A stretch of DNA of 64,000 nt from Aquanectria penicillioides (lineage: Eukaryota > Ascomycota > Sordariomycetes > Hypocreales > Nectriaceae), in assembly GCA_003415625.1 (NCBI GenBank), contig PYIU01000001.1, positions 124,001 to 188,000 on the forward strand, written 5' to 3'. Shown here in pieces: positions 1 through 10,970 of this stretch. A program made the translations under genes and the position numbers. Positions within the stretch are counted from its first letter, which is position 1; each line of letters starts with the position of its first letter. The notes beneath the pieces were generated by a model. The model did no database searches. It was not told the DNA's origin and saw only the letters and a list, made by a program, of their open reading frames with translations.

Positions 1-396
1 GACTACGGCACAATCTTTCGGTCACCAGATGATCTTGCGAGAATCGCTGCAGTGGCAGAGGCGCTCTCACCACGCACACGAGGTGTTGGCCTCGCTCTGA
101 ATGCCGCGGCGTATTGCATTGGTTGGTCGGCACCAGTACGTTACGGGCCACGAAAGCTGGATGCGAAAAAGGTTATGAAGATGCCGCCGATGCTTCTGGT
201 TAACGCTTTCTTCGACCCCGAGTCAAGCTCAAAGTGGGCTCTGGGCGTACGCGACCAGATTCCACAGGCCATCAATGTTTTCCGGAATGGATCGGGTCAT
301 ACGAGTTACTGGCTGTTTGGTGAAACCAGTCAGGCTATGGACAGGTTCCTTTTGACGGGTATTTTGCCGAAAGATAGCTCTGTATATAAATCTTGA
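1..396 (+). CDS. Alpha/beta hydrolase, C-terminal part (TAP-like C-terminal domain); 5' truncated by window edge
   Basis: Frame 1 is open from the first base to a TGA at 394-396, so only the last 131 codons of a longer gene are present. The sequence PPMLLVNAFFDPESSSKWAL, followed by RNGSGHTSYW, matches the C-terminal TAP-like region of secreted S33-type hydrolases. There the Asp of the DP step and the His of SGHTSY would be the last two catalytic triad residues. The nucleophile Ser lies outside the window. The family contains proteases, esterases and hydrolases, so the substrate cannot be named. The family call is fairly firm; the exact function is unknown. Confidence 0.7.
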   Translation, partial: DYGTIFRSPDDLARIAAVAEALSPRTRGVGLALNAAAYCIGWSAPVRYGPRKLDAKKVMKMPPMLLVNAFFDPESSSKWALGVRDQIPQAINVFRNGSGHTSYWLFGETSQAMDRFLLTGILPKDSSVYKS

Positions 397-835
397 TACA
401 CTGTGGATGTAAATCACTTATCAGACACTTGATTAGGACCCCTGAAATTGGTTTCATATTAATTGGATCATGATTGTTCTCTAGCGTATCTGGTGCCAAA
501 TGCACTCTCATGTCAATCATCAAAAGCCACTTTGCTATTGTACGGAGTTGTTGCTCTTCATGAGCTAGTCTGTCGCCATCATTGCCGCACTCCGACCATT
601 GATTGACAATCTGCTCGTTCCTAACGACTCATTGTCGAGTAGAACCCTTTCAGACTAAACACGGCAGGTTGGCTATCATCTATGGCTCCAACCAAAGTTA
701 CCTCACTTGCTACTTTCAATGGGTTAACTTTGAGGGACATTGAGTGTCATGTTGTGATAGAATAGAAGCAGCCCAATCTTAGACGATAATTATCATATTA
801 TTTGACTTGTGAAAGAATTGCACCAAAGCGAGTGA
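397..835. other. Intergenic, no gene seen
   Basis: This lies between two genes transcribed toward each other (hydrolase on +, methyltransferase on -). It should carry both 3' ends. I see no ORF with family resemblance and no repeat. Confidence 0.5.
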
Positions 836-1543
836 CTACCAACCAACGACCAAGTACGCAAATCCGAGCACTCCTCGATACCTTTTTACATAGTCAGTCT
901 CCCTGCTCGCTTGCTGTTTGTCGATCTCGTCCACCTGAGGGTGCTGCGGATTTTCGAGAATTCACTGTCGGTACCCAGCGCGATGACCTGACTCGAAGTC
1001 ATCCCACTCGCGCTGATCAGCTGTACTCATGTGTAAAACTTGCCAGCCTGTTTTACGACATAAAGCTACAAGGCTAGAAAGGGACGTTACCTCAGGAAAC
1101 ATTTCTTGAGCCGCCTCGGTTGGGGTATTCTCCCAGCACGTGTCTCCAATCAATACCCGACCTCGAGGTACAATCTCTACCAATCGCTCCAGCATCTTCT
1201 GACTTCCTCCAAGGGTGTGTGAAGACCCAAGACATATTGCTCGATCTTTGCATTGTTTCCATTGATCAGACGGCAAGTTGATAAAATCAGCGTCGATGGC
1301 ACGTTCTTGAGCCGCTGCTCTAGCCCGTTGCAGAACATGATCGTCAGTGTCGACTCCCACGACTGGGGCCTTGCACATCGCAGAGGATCTCAGTAGAAGC
1401 TCGCCCCATCCGCAACCAAGGTCGACAATCTCCAGGTTCGGTGCCAGGTCCATGCATTTTAGTAGTTGGTCGGCATGGCTTTTAGAGAGTGGGACATTCC
1501 ACGTAAGGCAGGAATAACGTGCATCAATGAGTGATTGATCCAT
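836..1543 (-). pseudogene. Class I SAM-dependent methyltransferase interrupted by an in-frame TGA
   Basis: The reading frame starts at ATG 1543 and contains the SAM-binding motif I VDLGCGWGELLLR followed by an acidic VGVDTDD motif II, typical of small-molecule class I methyltransferases. It stops at a TGA at 964-962, after residue 193. The same frame then continues for 41 codons to a TAG at 838-836. The continuation (ILENPQHPQVDEID, later YRGVLGFAYLVVG) looks like the normal C-terminus of this family, where a Trp precedes the LENP-type segment. The simplest reading is a TGG to TGA nonsense change. The base after TGA is A, so the usual UGA-CUA readthrough context is absent. The truncated product would lack its C-terminal helix. 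A sequencing error is an alternative. Confidence 0.7.
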
Positions 1544-2642
1544 TTTGAACTTGAAATAAACGATAACGAGGAGAAGAGAAGTAGTTGATGGATGTATTTA
1601 TTTCTCCGCACGGAACGTCCTTGGCACCAACAGGGGTGGTTGTGAGTCACCGATAACAGAGACTGTAAGACTGGGGTCAAATTGCTCCGTTGCCTTCGTC
1701 CTCGCTGGAGCTGACAAAACATTTCCTATCGCAGACAGCCTCAACATGAAATACTACGGAGGAAGAGCAATTATAAAAGCAGAACAGGAGTTGCACCATT
1801 GTGACGACTGTCAAGTGTATAGCAGTTATCGAGGATGCATAACTTAGGAACATAGTTTTACGTCTTAAGAAGGAAACTCAACTGTGCAGGGTTTATGCAC
1901 AGCCTTTAGATCTTGGTGATTTCGTGTCTACGAGCAGATGTATCCAAGCCTAGTATTTAACATCGGCATTTTGCTAGGAAATGTTATTGGAGCCGGATTT
2001 GCTTCAGTAGACATGGTACAGAGCGATGGTATGTCCAAAATTAGGTGCCACGACAAAGTGTTAACCATAGCTAGCGCGGCAGTATACAGGCGTTTTCCTA
2101 GGTTGGAACTAGCACCAATGTAGCAGTGGAGGATGTATAGATCGAGTAGAGGAGTTGCCGATTTAGTAGGTCCATCAGCTTCGTTTATGATCGTTGATTC
2201 CAGTAATGAGAAGCTAAATATAATCATAAACGTAGTAATAAACACGACACAAGAGCTAGAAAGTCTTCTCAAGCCGCAACTCACACAAATGGAATTGGCC
2301 TCTTCACCCTCAGAACGCCGTCTGTAATGAAACGTCAAGTCAATCAGTTTCTACCGCAGATATGCGTGCACTTTTATTTCCAGGGACTTTCGGCACAAAG
2401 GAAATTGAAAGGTTGAGAGATTGATGACCAGGAATGGTCGGGGCTGGGTGGTAAGTCTTTCGACCTGAAATGAGTGAATAGGTCAATAAGTACATGATAT
2501 CTGAATTGAATTAAGATTTCCATATATCTCAATTACAGAAGATTCCTATTTGTTCCTTGCCATTGATCTCCTGCTGAAAGAGGCGATGATATATTAAAAA
2601 GCTTTAAGTTATACTAAGATAGTGACTAAAGTGATGATAATA
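1544..2642. other. Intergenic, AT-rich, no supported gene
   Basis: It holds the methyltransferase promoter (about 1544-1850) and the 3' flank of the ferric reductase. Open frames of 60-136 codons occur on both strands at 1928-2338, but none shows a recognisable domain, coherent membrane topology or splice signals. I do not call them genes. Confidence 0.4.
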
Positions 2643-4830
2643 TTAAGCCCAAGAAAAATGCTCCAAGTGCAGGTAAATATCTCTTTCACCTGTTTTCGCT
2701 ACCCGGAGCTGCTCGCGAGCTACGGCAGCGGAAACATCCTTCTGCATGCTCAAAGGTCCACATACAAACACGCCCATTGATTGCCCCTGTCCCATCAATT
2801 CCGTTTCCCGAGCCACTGTAGTTGCTAAATCGGGCCTCGACTTTAAGTGTTGGGCGCCGGGAGCTGTTTGTTCATCCTGCTTTCCCAAAGCATTCCCAGG
2901 ACGAACTCGTGTCTCTGGATACTTTCCGTCCTGGATTGAAGCTTCATTGCTCGTTTCAGGTTGTGTATGGTATATTTCAACTTCAAGCGCTTTATTGTGG
3001 ACTGTTGAAAGTTCTCCACGTAGTTGCTGCACTTCTTCTTCAAACCAAGTCATAGTCGATGAATCCCGTGTAGCCATAATGATTTTTAGAGATACACCTG
3101 CACTTGTATCTACTGCAGATTCATCTTGAAGTCGTCGTTTAGAAAAAGCAGTGATAAATGGGAGTGTCCATCCAGCTCCCGATCCGCCAGCGATGACTAG
3201 TATCCGCTGGCTGTTTCTGATGGTTGTGGGATCTACGCCGCCATAGGGCCCATCCAGTAGTACCCTCACCTTACAATCCGCCTGCGATTCAACTAGTCGT
3301 GCTAGATGAGCCGTGAATCCGCCACGCGGCTTGATGAAAAGCAACAATTCATGTTTTGAGCTCACGTCGTCCTGCGTCGGGAGAGAGCATGAAGAGAACG
3401 GGTGAATTGTCCAAGCATGCATGCCAAGAGTAATAAAGCGGACGAAGAAATGTTGCCCCAATCCCCACGTTGCCTTTGTAGGGATGCGAACTCGAATAAA
3501 GCCATTTTCTGCAAGGCTTAGTTCCGCACGATGACCTAGCCCGTGTTCAAAGTAGATACGGATTTGACGGTACAGCCATGACAATGAGAACAAGACGCCA
3601 GTGGCGACAAAGTAATCCCTGGTACTAGTCAGTCGTGACCACTTTTGACTTGCGAGAGTTAACAAACCATGCCGTTAACGTGGCGTCGCAGTGAAAAAAC
3701 AAGAAGATTGTAAACACCAATGCGGCCACAAAGTGAGAAAATTTGAACCATTCGTAACTCCAACTCCTTTACAAATGGTTAGCGAAGATTCATTTCTTGT
3801 ACGGGGAGATCTGACTTGCCGGAAGATGCCGTAGGAAGCAAATGTCAGCCACACTTGAGCGATGAGTGCGACTGTACCAGTCCAATAAAACACAGTGCCT
3901 TCCCACATGGCAACCATCATGTGCATCTGGATGTTGTAAACGATGAAGGGAAATGTGTGTATAAGGGCGAGCACCAAGAAAGCGTACGCTATCCAGCGAT
4001 GGAATACCTGAAGCCGCTCGTGTGACACGCCAGTGCAAAATGTGATCAAGTTTGCTTTCCCAGCAGTAGCAAAGACAAAGGGCATGCAGGCCAGCGACAT
4101 CCAGCCTGCTCGTGTAGCAATAGGCGGCGAGGATCCGAAGTCCACCTCGTCAGTATTGGGCCAGTAGTATGGTTTTGGGCCGAGAACCATGGCGAAGAAG
4201 AAAACGATGCCGACTGCAGCGAGCATCAGAACACCGACGGGCGCTGAATTCCAGTCCAAGAACGGAATCCTAAATGTTCGATAAGAGAGATATCGAAATA
4301 TTGCCTTGATTCGTATAGTGGGCTGTGCCAGCAGTATTTTGCGAGGCATGATTTCAGCTGCACTACGTGCCAAAGTAAAAACGATGATGGTGGCAAGAAA
4401 GAAAGCTATGGTTGGCAGGGCATATCGGTGATCGGCTTCGTACCTGGGTCATTTGTTAACATGAGACTTGCAAGTCAGTTCGCCCCGCAATAGCTTCACG
4501 GCAGCATACCAGAATCTCCAATAGCCCTTCTGATAGTCACATTGTGAAGTCTCATTAAAGGCACATTCATATTCGCGGTAGTTTCCAGAGAACACCAATG
4601 GCATATCGAGCCATGGTGTATGGCGCCGCACTTTCAGGTTCTCCATTGCACGCTGACTTAGCTGTGATCTGCCTGCTAGAGGACCAGCAATTAGGATTAA
4701 GACGTTGTTGCTTAGGCCATTACCAAGACTGACAACACGGAAAATTGGATTGGAGTAGATATAAGAGGCATCGTCTTACAGTACAATTCGGAACAGCTAG
4801 GCCCCCTGTCGCACCATACAGAGAGCGCAT
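2643..4830 (-). CDS. Ferric/cupric reductase, FRE/NOX-type transmembrane flavocytochrome
   Basis: It moves electrons from NADPH through FAD and two haems across the plasma membrane to reduce Fe(III) or Cu(II) before uptake. Core exons: up to 4510, 4443-3820, 3766-3668, 3618-2643, with introns 4444-4509, 3767-3819 and 3619-3667. Visible features are an extracellular Cys region (YECAFNETSQCDYQ), several membrane helices, haem-ligand His pairs (SHERLQVFHRWIAY with ALIHTFPF, and KFSHF with FFHCDATL), FAD-binding HAWTIHPFSSCS, an NADPH-binding IAGGSGAGW loop and the C-terminal VCGPLSMQKDV motif. Intron 3767-3819 fits phase only with a GC donor (GCAAGT). The 5' end is uncertain: ATG 4830 with exon 4830-4780, a 118-nt intron and a second exon 4661-4510 gives 633 residues, while ATG 4646 gives 611. 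It is divergent from the Ctr gene, which supports a copper or iron uptake role. Confidence 0.85.
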
Positions 4831-5241
4831 ATTTGCGCACGTTTTACTGTGGATATTACTGGCCAGAGCGGTGTTTGATGGCTAGGGTCTTGAAGCTGGC
4901 AGGCCTTTGGCTGACGGACTGGGGTTATAACCAAGGTGCTGAGCAACTCGGAGGGTTACACTCAGTGGATACTGACATGAACCTGCGCGGCGTGATGGAG
5001 ACAAAAGTGGACAGATGTCACGCTAGCCGGCTTTTGATGCGGGAATATGAGCAAGTTTCACCGGGGTCACGGCACCAAAGTGCCGGAACCAAGGTGATCT
5101 CGTCACATATTCCTTATTTATATTCCTTATTTAAAGTGAATGCCTTTCTGTGACGCGTACATATCGCATAGTGGTTTTGCGTGAGGCTCGCGGCGTTATA
5201 TGTTCCTTGCCGCCAACTGATTTGCTCGCTGCAATATCAAA
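4831..5241. promoter_or_regulatory. Shared divergent promoter of reductase and copper transporter, with copper-response-like motifs
   Basis: The 411 bp between the two divergent start codons contain TTTGCGCA at 4832-4839, next to the upstream reductase ATG, and TTTGCTC at 5221-5227, 14 bases before the Ctr ATG. A weaker TGAGCAAG (complement CTTGCTCA) lies near 5047. Mac1 and Cuf1/GRISEA-type copper-sensing activators bind TTTGC(T/G)C(A) elements. Joint induction of both genes under copper starvation is therefore plausible. The motifs are seen in the sequence; binding is inference, and 7-8 mers can occur by chance. Confidence 0.45.
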
Positions 5242-6007
5242 ATGGATATGAGTAGCATGGATATGGCTACGGCCACGGCCACGGCCTCGTCAGGAATGTC
5301 CGGGATGACGATGACAGCGAGCAGCAGCACAGCAACTTCTACTAGCGGTTCTGATGGAATGGACATGTCGACTTCTATGATGTCTTCTGCCGATATGGCC
5401 ATGGTCTTCTTCCAAGCAGTCACAACGCCGCTCTTCTCATCTGCCTGGACACCCACAGGTGCAGGGACATATGCTGGAACATGTATCTTCCTCATCACTC
5501 TGGCTGTGATCCATCGTATTCTGCTGGCCTTTCGCGGTATTATGTTTCAATTTCCCAGTCACGATCAAGGCGACCTACACACATCAAAAGGCGACTACGA
5601 GGAGAGCGAACTAAGTACTGCTATTCGTCGGGTTCAGGCCACCCGTAAGGCCCGTCCCTTCAAGATTGCTACCGAGACAGCTCGTGGTTGCCTTGAAGTT
5701 GTTACTAGTGGGATAGGATACCTGCTGTAAGTCATTCCATATTTTCACGTTGCAGAGCCACCTCGAAGAACACTTCTCTCATATTGGCAAACCTTGATTG
5801 GTTCAACCTTTTGATAGCCTTGGATCCAATTTGGATCGGTTTGGAGCAGCTGATGCAAGTTGTCTTGAATGTGGCTATAAAGCTGACCTCGATCTCAGCA
5901 TGTTAGCAGTGATGACAATGAATGTGGGCTACTTCCTTTCTGTTTTGGGGGGCATATTTCTCGGCACCTTTATCTGCGGTAGATTTTGCAGTGGGGACTC
6001 TCATTAG
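5242..6007 (+). CDS. Ctr-family high-affinity copper transporter
   Basis: It imports Cu(I) as a trimer in the plasma or vacuolar membrane. Exons are 5242-5726 and 5899-6007. Intron 5727-5898 (GTAAGT..CTCAG, 172 nt, long for this window) joins CT|C to give GYLLMLAVMTMNVGYF. The 197-residue protein has a Met/Ser/Thr-rich extracellular N-terminus with MxM clusters, typical Cu(I) ligands. A first helix follows near residues 75-97, then a basic cytosolic loop, then helix 2 with the diagnostic MxxxM (MLAVM) and helix 3 with GGIFLG packing. The C-terminus ends CGRFCSGDSH and carries two Cys that could pass copper on. Its divergent neighbour is the likely supplier of Cu(I). The family call is secure; which membrane it serves is not shown. 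Confidence 0.93.
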
Positions 6008-6745
6008 CCAGATGATCACTGCACAATGCTGTGGAAGAGAGTATGTTTTGTGAGATAGCACGAGCTTGGGAGTAGGGCGTCGTTTGGAATCGTTTGACTT
6101 CAAAGAACATCTGTCTGATATCCCTTTCGCGGTGGTCTTAATTGGAAACCATCGAGTTTCTCTTTCACCATGTACAGCCTGTAAAGGAGCAGATGTACTA
6201 ATGTTTTATCGGCCCTAAAAGCTTCCAGAGTTCACCAAAATTGTGAAAGGTTGGAGAGTAAAATAGGAAAAGAAGCAGGGATAATGTAAAATAGAGTAAT
6301 CAAGAGCAACCTGACATCGATAAACGCGCATGCACAGGCCTTTAATGGTAATTATAGACATGCATGCTGTATCAATCGTATGCACAGTTTGGCCAATGCC
6401 GTTCTGGCCAACCCTTGTCAACTCTAAACGAGATAGTGCGTTTGAGTTGTTCATTTCCGGACCTAAGCAAGTAGTTTTAAAAACTCTTGGTTGCCGGGTA
6501 ATCTGTACACGACAATGAGATTCCCATACATCACACTATCACTCAAACCTCGCGGATGATTTTCTTAATGGAGGCTTAGACCTCACAACGCGATATACAA
6601 GCAAAAGTTCCTTGTGTGGCATGAGATAAAGACCTAAACTGGGGCATAAATTGGATAATGTGCCATGGCTTGCACGTCTCGATCCAACACATGTCGATTT
6701 TGGTTGACTCAGGTGGACAGGTTGGGATAATTTTTAGACTGTCCC
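6008..6745. other. Intergenic between convergent genes
   Basis: This holds the 3' flank of the Ctr gene and the 3' flank of the acetyltransferase. No domain-bearing frame and no repeat were noticed. Confidence 0.45.
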
Positions 6746-7554
6746 TTAAGTCGTGCTTCGGGCCTCTCGCTCCAGCTTTCGAAGAATTCTGGCAGGATTT
6801 CCTGCCACAACATGGTACGCCGGAATGTCCTGTGGAAATTGAGCATTAGCAAGTGCATTGGGTTTGGAAGTGGCCAATAAACCAGGTACTAGCCTTTGTG
6901 ACCACGCTGCCTGCTCCGATGGTGCATCCTTGGCCAATCGTCACTCCTGGGAGAATAATGGCATTGCCTCCAATCCAGCAATCATCACCTACAGTGATAG
7001 GAGCGCCAGACTCCGGACCATTGGTACCGTTGCGTAGATCAGGGTCTAGGGGATGAGTTCCACTATAAAATGACACGTTCGGCCCAACCAGGGTGCGAGA
7101 TCCAATGGATATAAGACATGTATCAATAAATGTGCAGTTGAAGTTGATAAAGACATTGCTTCCGACTTTGACGTTATTTCCATAGTCTAAATTAATTGGT
7201 TGTTCAATCCAAGGATATTTATGCAAGACAGCATCTTCCTCTTCCTCACTGGCGGCGGCTGGAGGCAAGGGTTCATCGCTGTTTGTGATACTGCCTTTTA
7301 TTAGCTTCCGCTCGGATCCAAAGTGATGTTGTTGTCCGCCAAGTGTCGGGCCACCTGCAGGACTTGAATGCAACTTGCTCTTTCCAGTGCTCAGCAATCT
7401 GCCTGCGAGTCAACTCTTCCTCTGCTCGGTTGAGCCGGCTGACCGCGCGTCTACACCGTTTGCGAGCAGCCACTAACTCGGGAGTAAAAGCATAGTAAAG
7501 CTCACCCCGCTGCATGCAGGTCAGGTTGTGTTCCTCATCAATATTCAACAACAT
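6746..7554 (-). CDS. Maltose/galactoside O-acetyltransferase family enzyme (left-handed beta-helix)
   Basis: It transfers acetyl from acetyl-CoA to a sugar hydroxyl; the sugar is not deducible. Exons 7554-7379, 7290-6894 and 6829-6746 give 218 residues. The N-terminal MAT domain is visible (QRGELYYAFTPELVAARKRC). Hexapeptide repeats of the LbH fold follow (VKVGSNVFINFNC, IGSRTLVGPNV, VGDDCWIGGNAIILPGVTIG, IGAGSVVTK), with catalytic His in YSGTHPLDP and the closing VAGNPARILRKLE. Both introns (7291-7378, 6830-6893) keep phase only with GC donors (GA|GCAAGT, AAG|GCTAGT). Both have good CTAAT-type branch sites and CAG acceptors. ATG 7554 is chosen because the domain starts soon after it. Confidence 0.88.
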
Positions 7555-7933
7555 TTCAATGCAGACTTGCAACAACAATGGCTTCTTGAGTAGTGAAGGG
7601 GAGGGGATTGATAGAAGGTTTAAAGATGTAAACGTCTTTGAGTCGTGCGTGTTTTTTCAAAATGCCTTGAATATGGTATGATAAGAATGCGGGGCAATGA
7701 GAGGACCCAGCCATTTTCAGCTTTGATAGCTGACTGAGGGATATTAGTCCGCACACTGGGTCGTAAGCTCGAAAGGACTATTGATATTGAGAAGAGCGCA
7801 GAATTCGTACTTGCGTCGTAGTTATAGAGAGCTGGGTGCCCATGGCAAATTTTTCAATTATTCAGATGTGATATTTGATTTATATCAACGCTATGATGGG
7901 ATAATGCTTCAAAATGCTACATCTACGTCGTGT
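7555..7933. other. Intergenic
   Basis: This is the promoter of the acetyltransferase and the 3' flank of the HET gene. Nothing else was recognised. Confidence 0.45.
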
Positions 7934-10214
7934 TCAAGTGATAGTAACCTCCACTGGTGTTGAAGTGAAAATTGAGTCTTTCGCTTCCAGTGCAATGCCA
8001 ATTCGTCTAAATTCTGATATTGACCCCGGGACCTTTGGAGAAAGGATCAATGCAAAGGCGCAGTCAATTAAGTCTTTTTCTCGCTTCCCCGTGCTATCAC
8101 TGAGCCTTTCTCGAGTTGTTCGAAATTGGTACAGTTGGAACAGGTAGAGAGTATCGGCTTCCTTGACAAGATCTGGGCAGTCGATGAAGATTGGGCGGGG
8201 TCTCCATGAGATGCACATTGCATCAAACTTAACTTCGTTCAAAAGCCCACCGGGCCATGAAGCAGTTTTCTGAAGCCATTCGAGATCAGACGGCTCCATT
8301 TTAGCCAGACGCCCCGTAAGACGAATGAAACCACTAGATAGAGACCCCAGACGATGTGTCCCACGAGGAGCGGTCCCACAATCAATGAGATTTGCCTTTT
8401 GGATGGCACCGCAAGGCAAGTTTACCCAAATACAGTGGTCAGCCGAAGAAGCCCATGTAAATGATGGTGCTACATATTCAATTTGGCCTGTTTTCGTTGC
8501 CTTTCGTTTCTTCAGAGATAATCCGTCCTTGTTCATTGTATACCACAGTAGACACCTAGGCATGACTTCTTTCCAGAGTCCAGCGATGTAAGTCATACCG
8601 GTGGACTTTTGAAACTTTTCTGCCAGAAATATCAATGCCGGGAAGACATCTTCATCATGAGTGAACTGTGTCATGGTGTACTGCTCAATGATGGACCTCC
8701 AAATAGACCAGGCAAAGTTGACATCAGGCCCGAAATAGCTCATTACTTGAAAACGACGCGTAAAATGGGTTTTCAAGCTTCTCAATCTCCAGCGCATCCC
8801 AATACACTCGCAAGAGTATCCATCATCACATTCGAAAAAGAATTCATTTTGTGTAAAGTGAAGGATTCGGCGAGAGGCCATTCGCTCCTGAAAACACCAT
8901 CCTCGATGGAGGAGCTCGGGGGCATTTCCGAAACGATCCTCCATCCAAGCGTGGACTTGCCAGCCTGTACCTTGCAGTGGGGGCGAGCAATGGACTCTTC
9001 GAACCAATACGTGATCGACGATCCAACTATGGGCAGTCAATTGTATTAGGAGACCCGCGATATCCACTTTACGATGAAGGAATCCTGATGATCCGTCATC
9101 GCTGCCTTTGGTGTATAGAGACATTGCGGAACTAGTGCCAACGTTGACCGCAAGGGTCAAGTAGGCACCTTCATACACAACACTCATCAGGGCTGCTTCT
9201 CTTCCCCAGTCGTCTGGATCATCCTGAATGATACAAAGGGAGTCGATCCATAGATAACGGAAACTCAGGCCCTTTGTAAGTGTGATGGCATCTTGGTATG
9301 TCTTACTGAGAGTGTCCCAAGCAAATTCGACCCCAGGAGATGGCCCATTCAACATTTGTTTTGAGAGTCGAGGAAGTTTCACTCTAGAGGGCCAGCGATG
9401 AGAAAGTGCAATGTACTTGGCTCCTGGGTCTGGGGTGCAAATTTTCACTGATGTGGCTTGTGCCTTGCAATCGCCGACGTCGATCAAGCGTGTTGGGGAT
9501 AATACACCCAGTTCGCGGCTGTGACAGAGAGGGTGGCGACTAGTAGGATCATCGCATTGCTTACATTTGTCTAAGATTTCTTGAAAGAATCCTGGGGACT
9601 CGAGGTTTCCATGTAACGGCAATCCAGTCCCAAAAGGTGGTCTAACTCGGCTTTGTGGAGTATCTATCAGTGTTGCAGCTGTGTTTGTGCATCAGTCTGC
9701 TGTAGGCATCGTGTTACTGTTTCAGAACACCTACTTTGGTGATAAAATTCAATCTGATCAGGCACCCCATGTCTCGACCACCAGACAAACACCTTGACCG
9801 ACCTGGCACAGAGAACAACCCAGCAATTGATGCCGTTGTCTCCGATGATGAGATGACTCGTTGTGAAGCGTTCACTTTGATAAATATCGATCCCGCAGGC
9901 AATAGTTCGGCAGATGCCGCAGGACGTTGTCTCGGCAGAGCCTTTCAAGTTCCCCAGGGTTGTCCAAAAGTTCATATTTTCCGACCCCTGGTGCGGGATC
10001 CAATGAGAAGGTGAAACATCTTCTGGCCATTCAGGGTCATGTCGGCCAGATGCGACGTGATCAAGGTCGAGATTGTAGCAGGTTTTGCACACCTCTGACG
10101 AGCCTTTGGGATGCACCACGCAACCTTGGGGATCGACGAGAATCTTTGGCGTGAGAGTATCAGCTCAAGTTGGGTCGCGGCGCTGATATCCTAGGTACTA
10201 TCTGTGGACTCACT
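7934..10214 (-). CDS. HET-domain protein (heterokaryon incompatibility type), 5' end unresolved
   Basis: HET domains act in fungal non-self recognition and can trigger cell death. The main exon 9663-7934 contains the canonical blocks YIALSHRWP, then DAITLTKGLSFRYLWIDSLC with IIQDDPDDWGREA, and later LLHRGWCFQERMASRRILHF. The preceding exon ends at 9735 (donor GTAGGT; 71-nt intron 9664-9734) and carries an N-terminal Cys cluster (CKTCYNLDL...CGIC). That exon has no ATG in frame. A further intron, 10164-10213 (GTGAGT..TTGAG), links in phase to a segment ending at 10214. No convincing start codon lies upstream, so the first exon is missing from this model. The trigger and partner are unknown. 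Confidence 0.8.
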
Positions 10215-10322
10215 CTGTTCTGGTAATCTTTCGGTACACCAAGGATTTCCATTTTGGTCGCCTGTTTCAAGATTACTGCCTCAATAGAGCCATCGGGCAC
10301 GTAGTTATCTTGGTCATCATCT

Positions 10323-10826
10323 TCATCGCCTACTCTCAAAGCGTCTTCGGGATAGCGGTCGACCGCAACCTCCTCGTCTAGGCTGGATGTGTCTAGCATG
10401 ATGTTGCATGGTTAATGTAGTAGGTTTGCAAGTTGATCTACGCGCGACCTGAGTTAGTAAAAGAGGAACAGAAATATGCACTGCAACGAGGATTGCACAG
10501 GTGAAGCCAAGCGCCTGTCCGCCTTGAAATGCACAGCCACCGACTGACAAGGATATTGCTGCAGCAGGTTGGTACAAAATATTGGGTATATTACCTGACA
10601 GGGGGCCATCGAACTTGATCAGTATTGTCCAAATAGGGAAATATCTACAGACTGATTGTTTCCAGTGACGATAACAGAGTGGTGCTGAAAGAGAGCGAAC
10701 ATGTTTCATGTGAACAGCCTCCACATCCGCAAATGTGACTTTCTCGTCCCTTCGTGCGGGGCAAAATGCAACCAATATCAAGCCCCATACGACAACGATA
10801 GGCAGCGACCGAGAAGCGCTAATCAC
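10323..10826 (-). pseudogene. Possible relic of a membrane transporter (MFS-like)
   Basis: A 167-codon frame contains hydrophobic stretches (SLPIVVVWGLILVAF, ALGFTCAILVAVHI) and a segment CRYFPIWTILIKFDGPLSG. That segment resembles the helix 7/8 region of DHA2-type MFS drug transporters. It does not show a complete transporter, and no ATG context, splice set or full helix series can be assembled. I treat it as a weak relic. It may instead be chance hydrophobic sequence in the promoter of the neighbouring genes. Confidence 0.2.
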
Positions 10827-10970
10827 GAGGCTGATGGCGAGGCGTCTGTACCTTCACTCGTTGCTAGTGGCACTGCGCTAGGCCGATTTCTTGTCCTGAT
10901 CTGGTCGCTTGAGAAATACGATGAGGCAGAAAAGCATCCTCTTGGCACTTTCATCTTGCACAATCACGCC

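Noticed and set aside
1928..2338. 136-codon minus-strand frame and overlapping plus-strand frames with hydrophobic parts
   Set aside because: No recognisable family, no coherent topology, and similar-length frames exist on both strands, as expected by chance.
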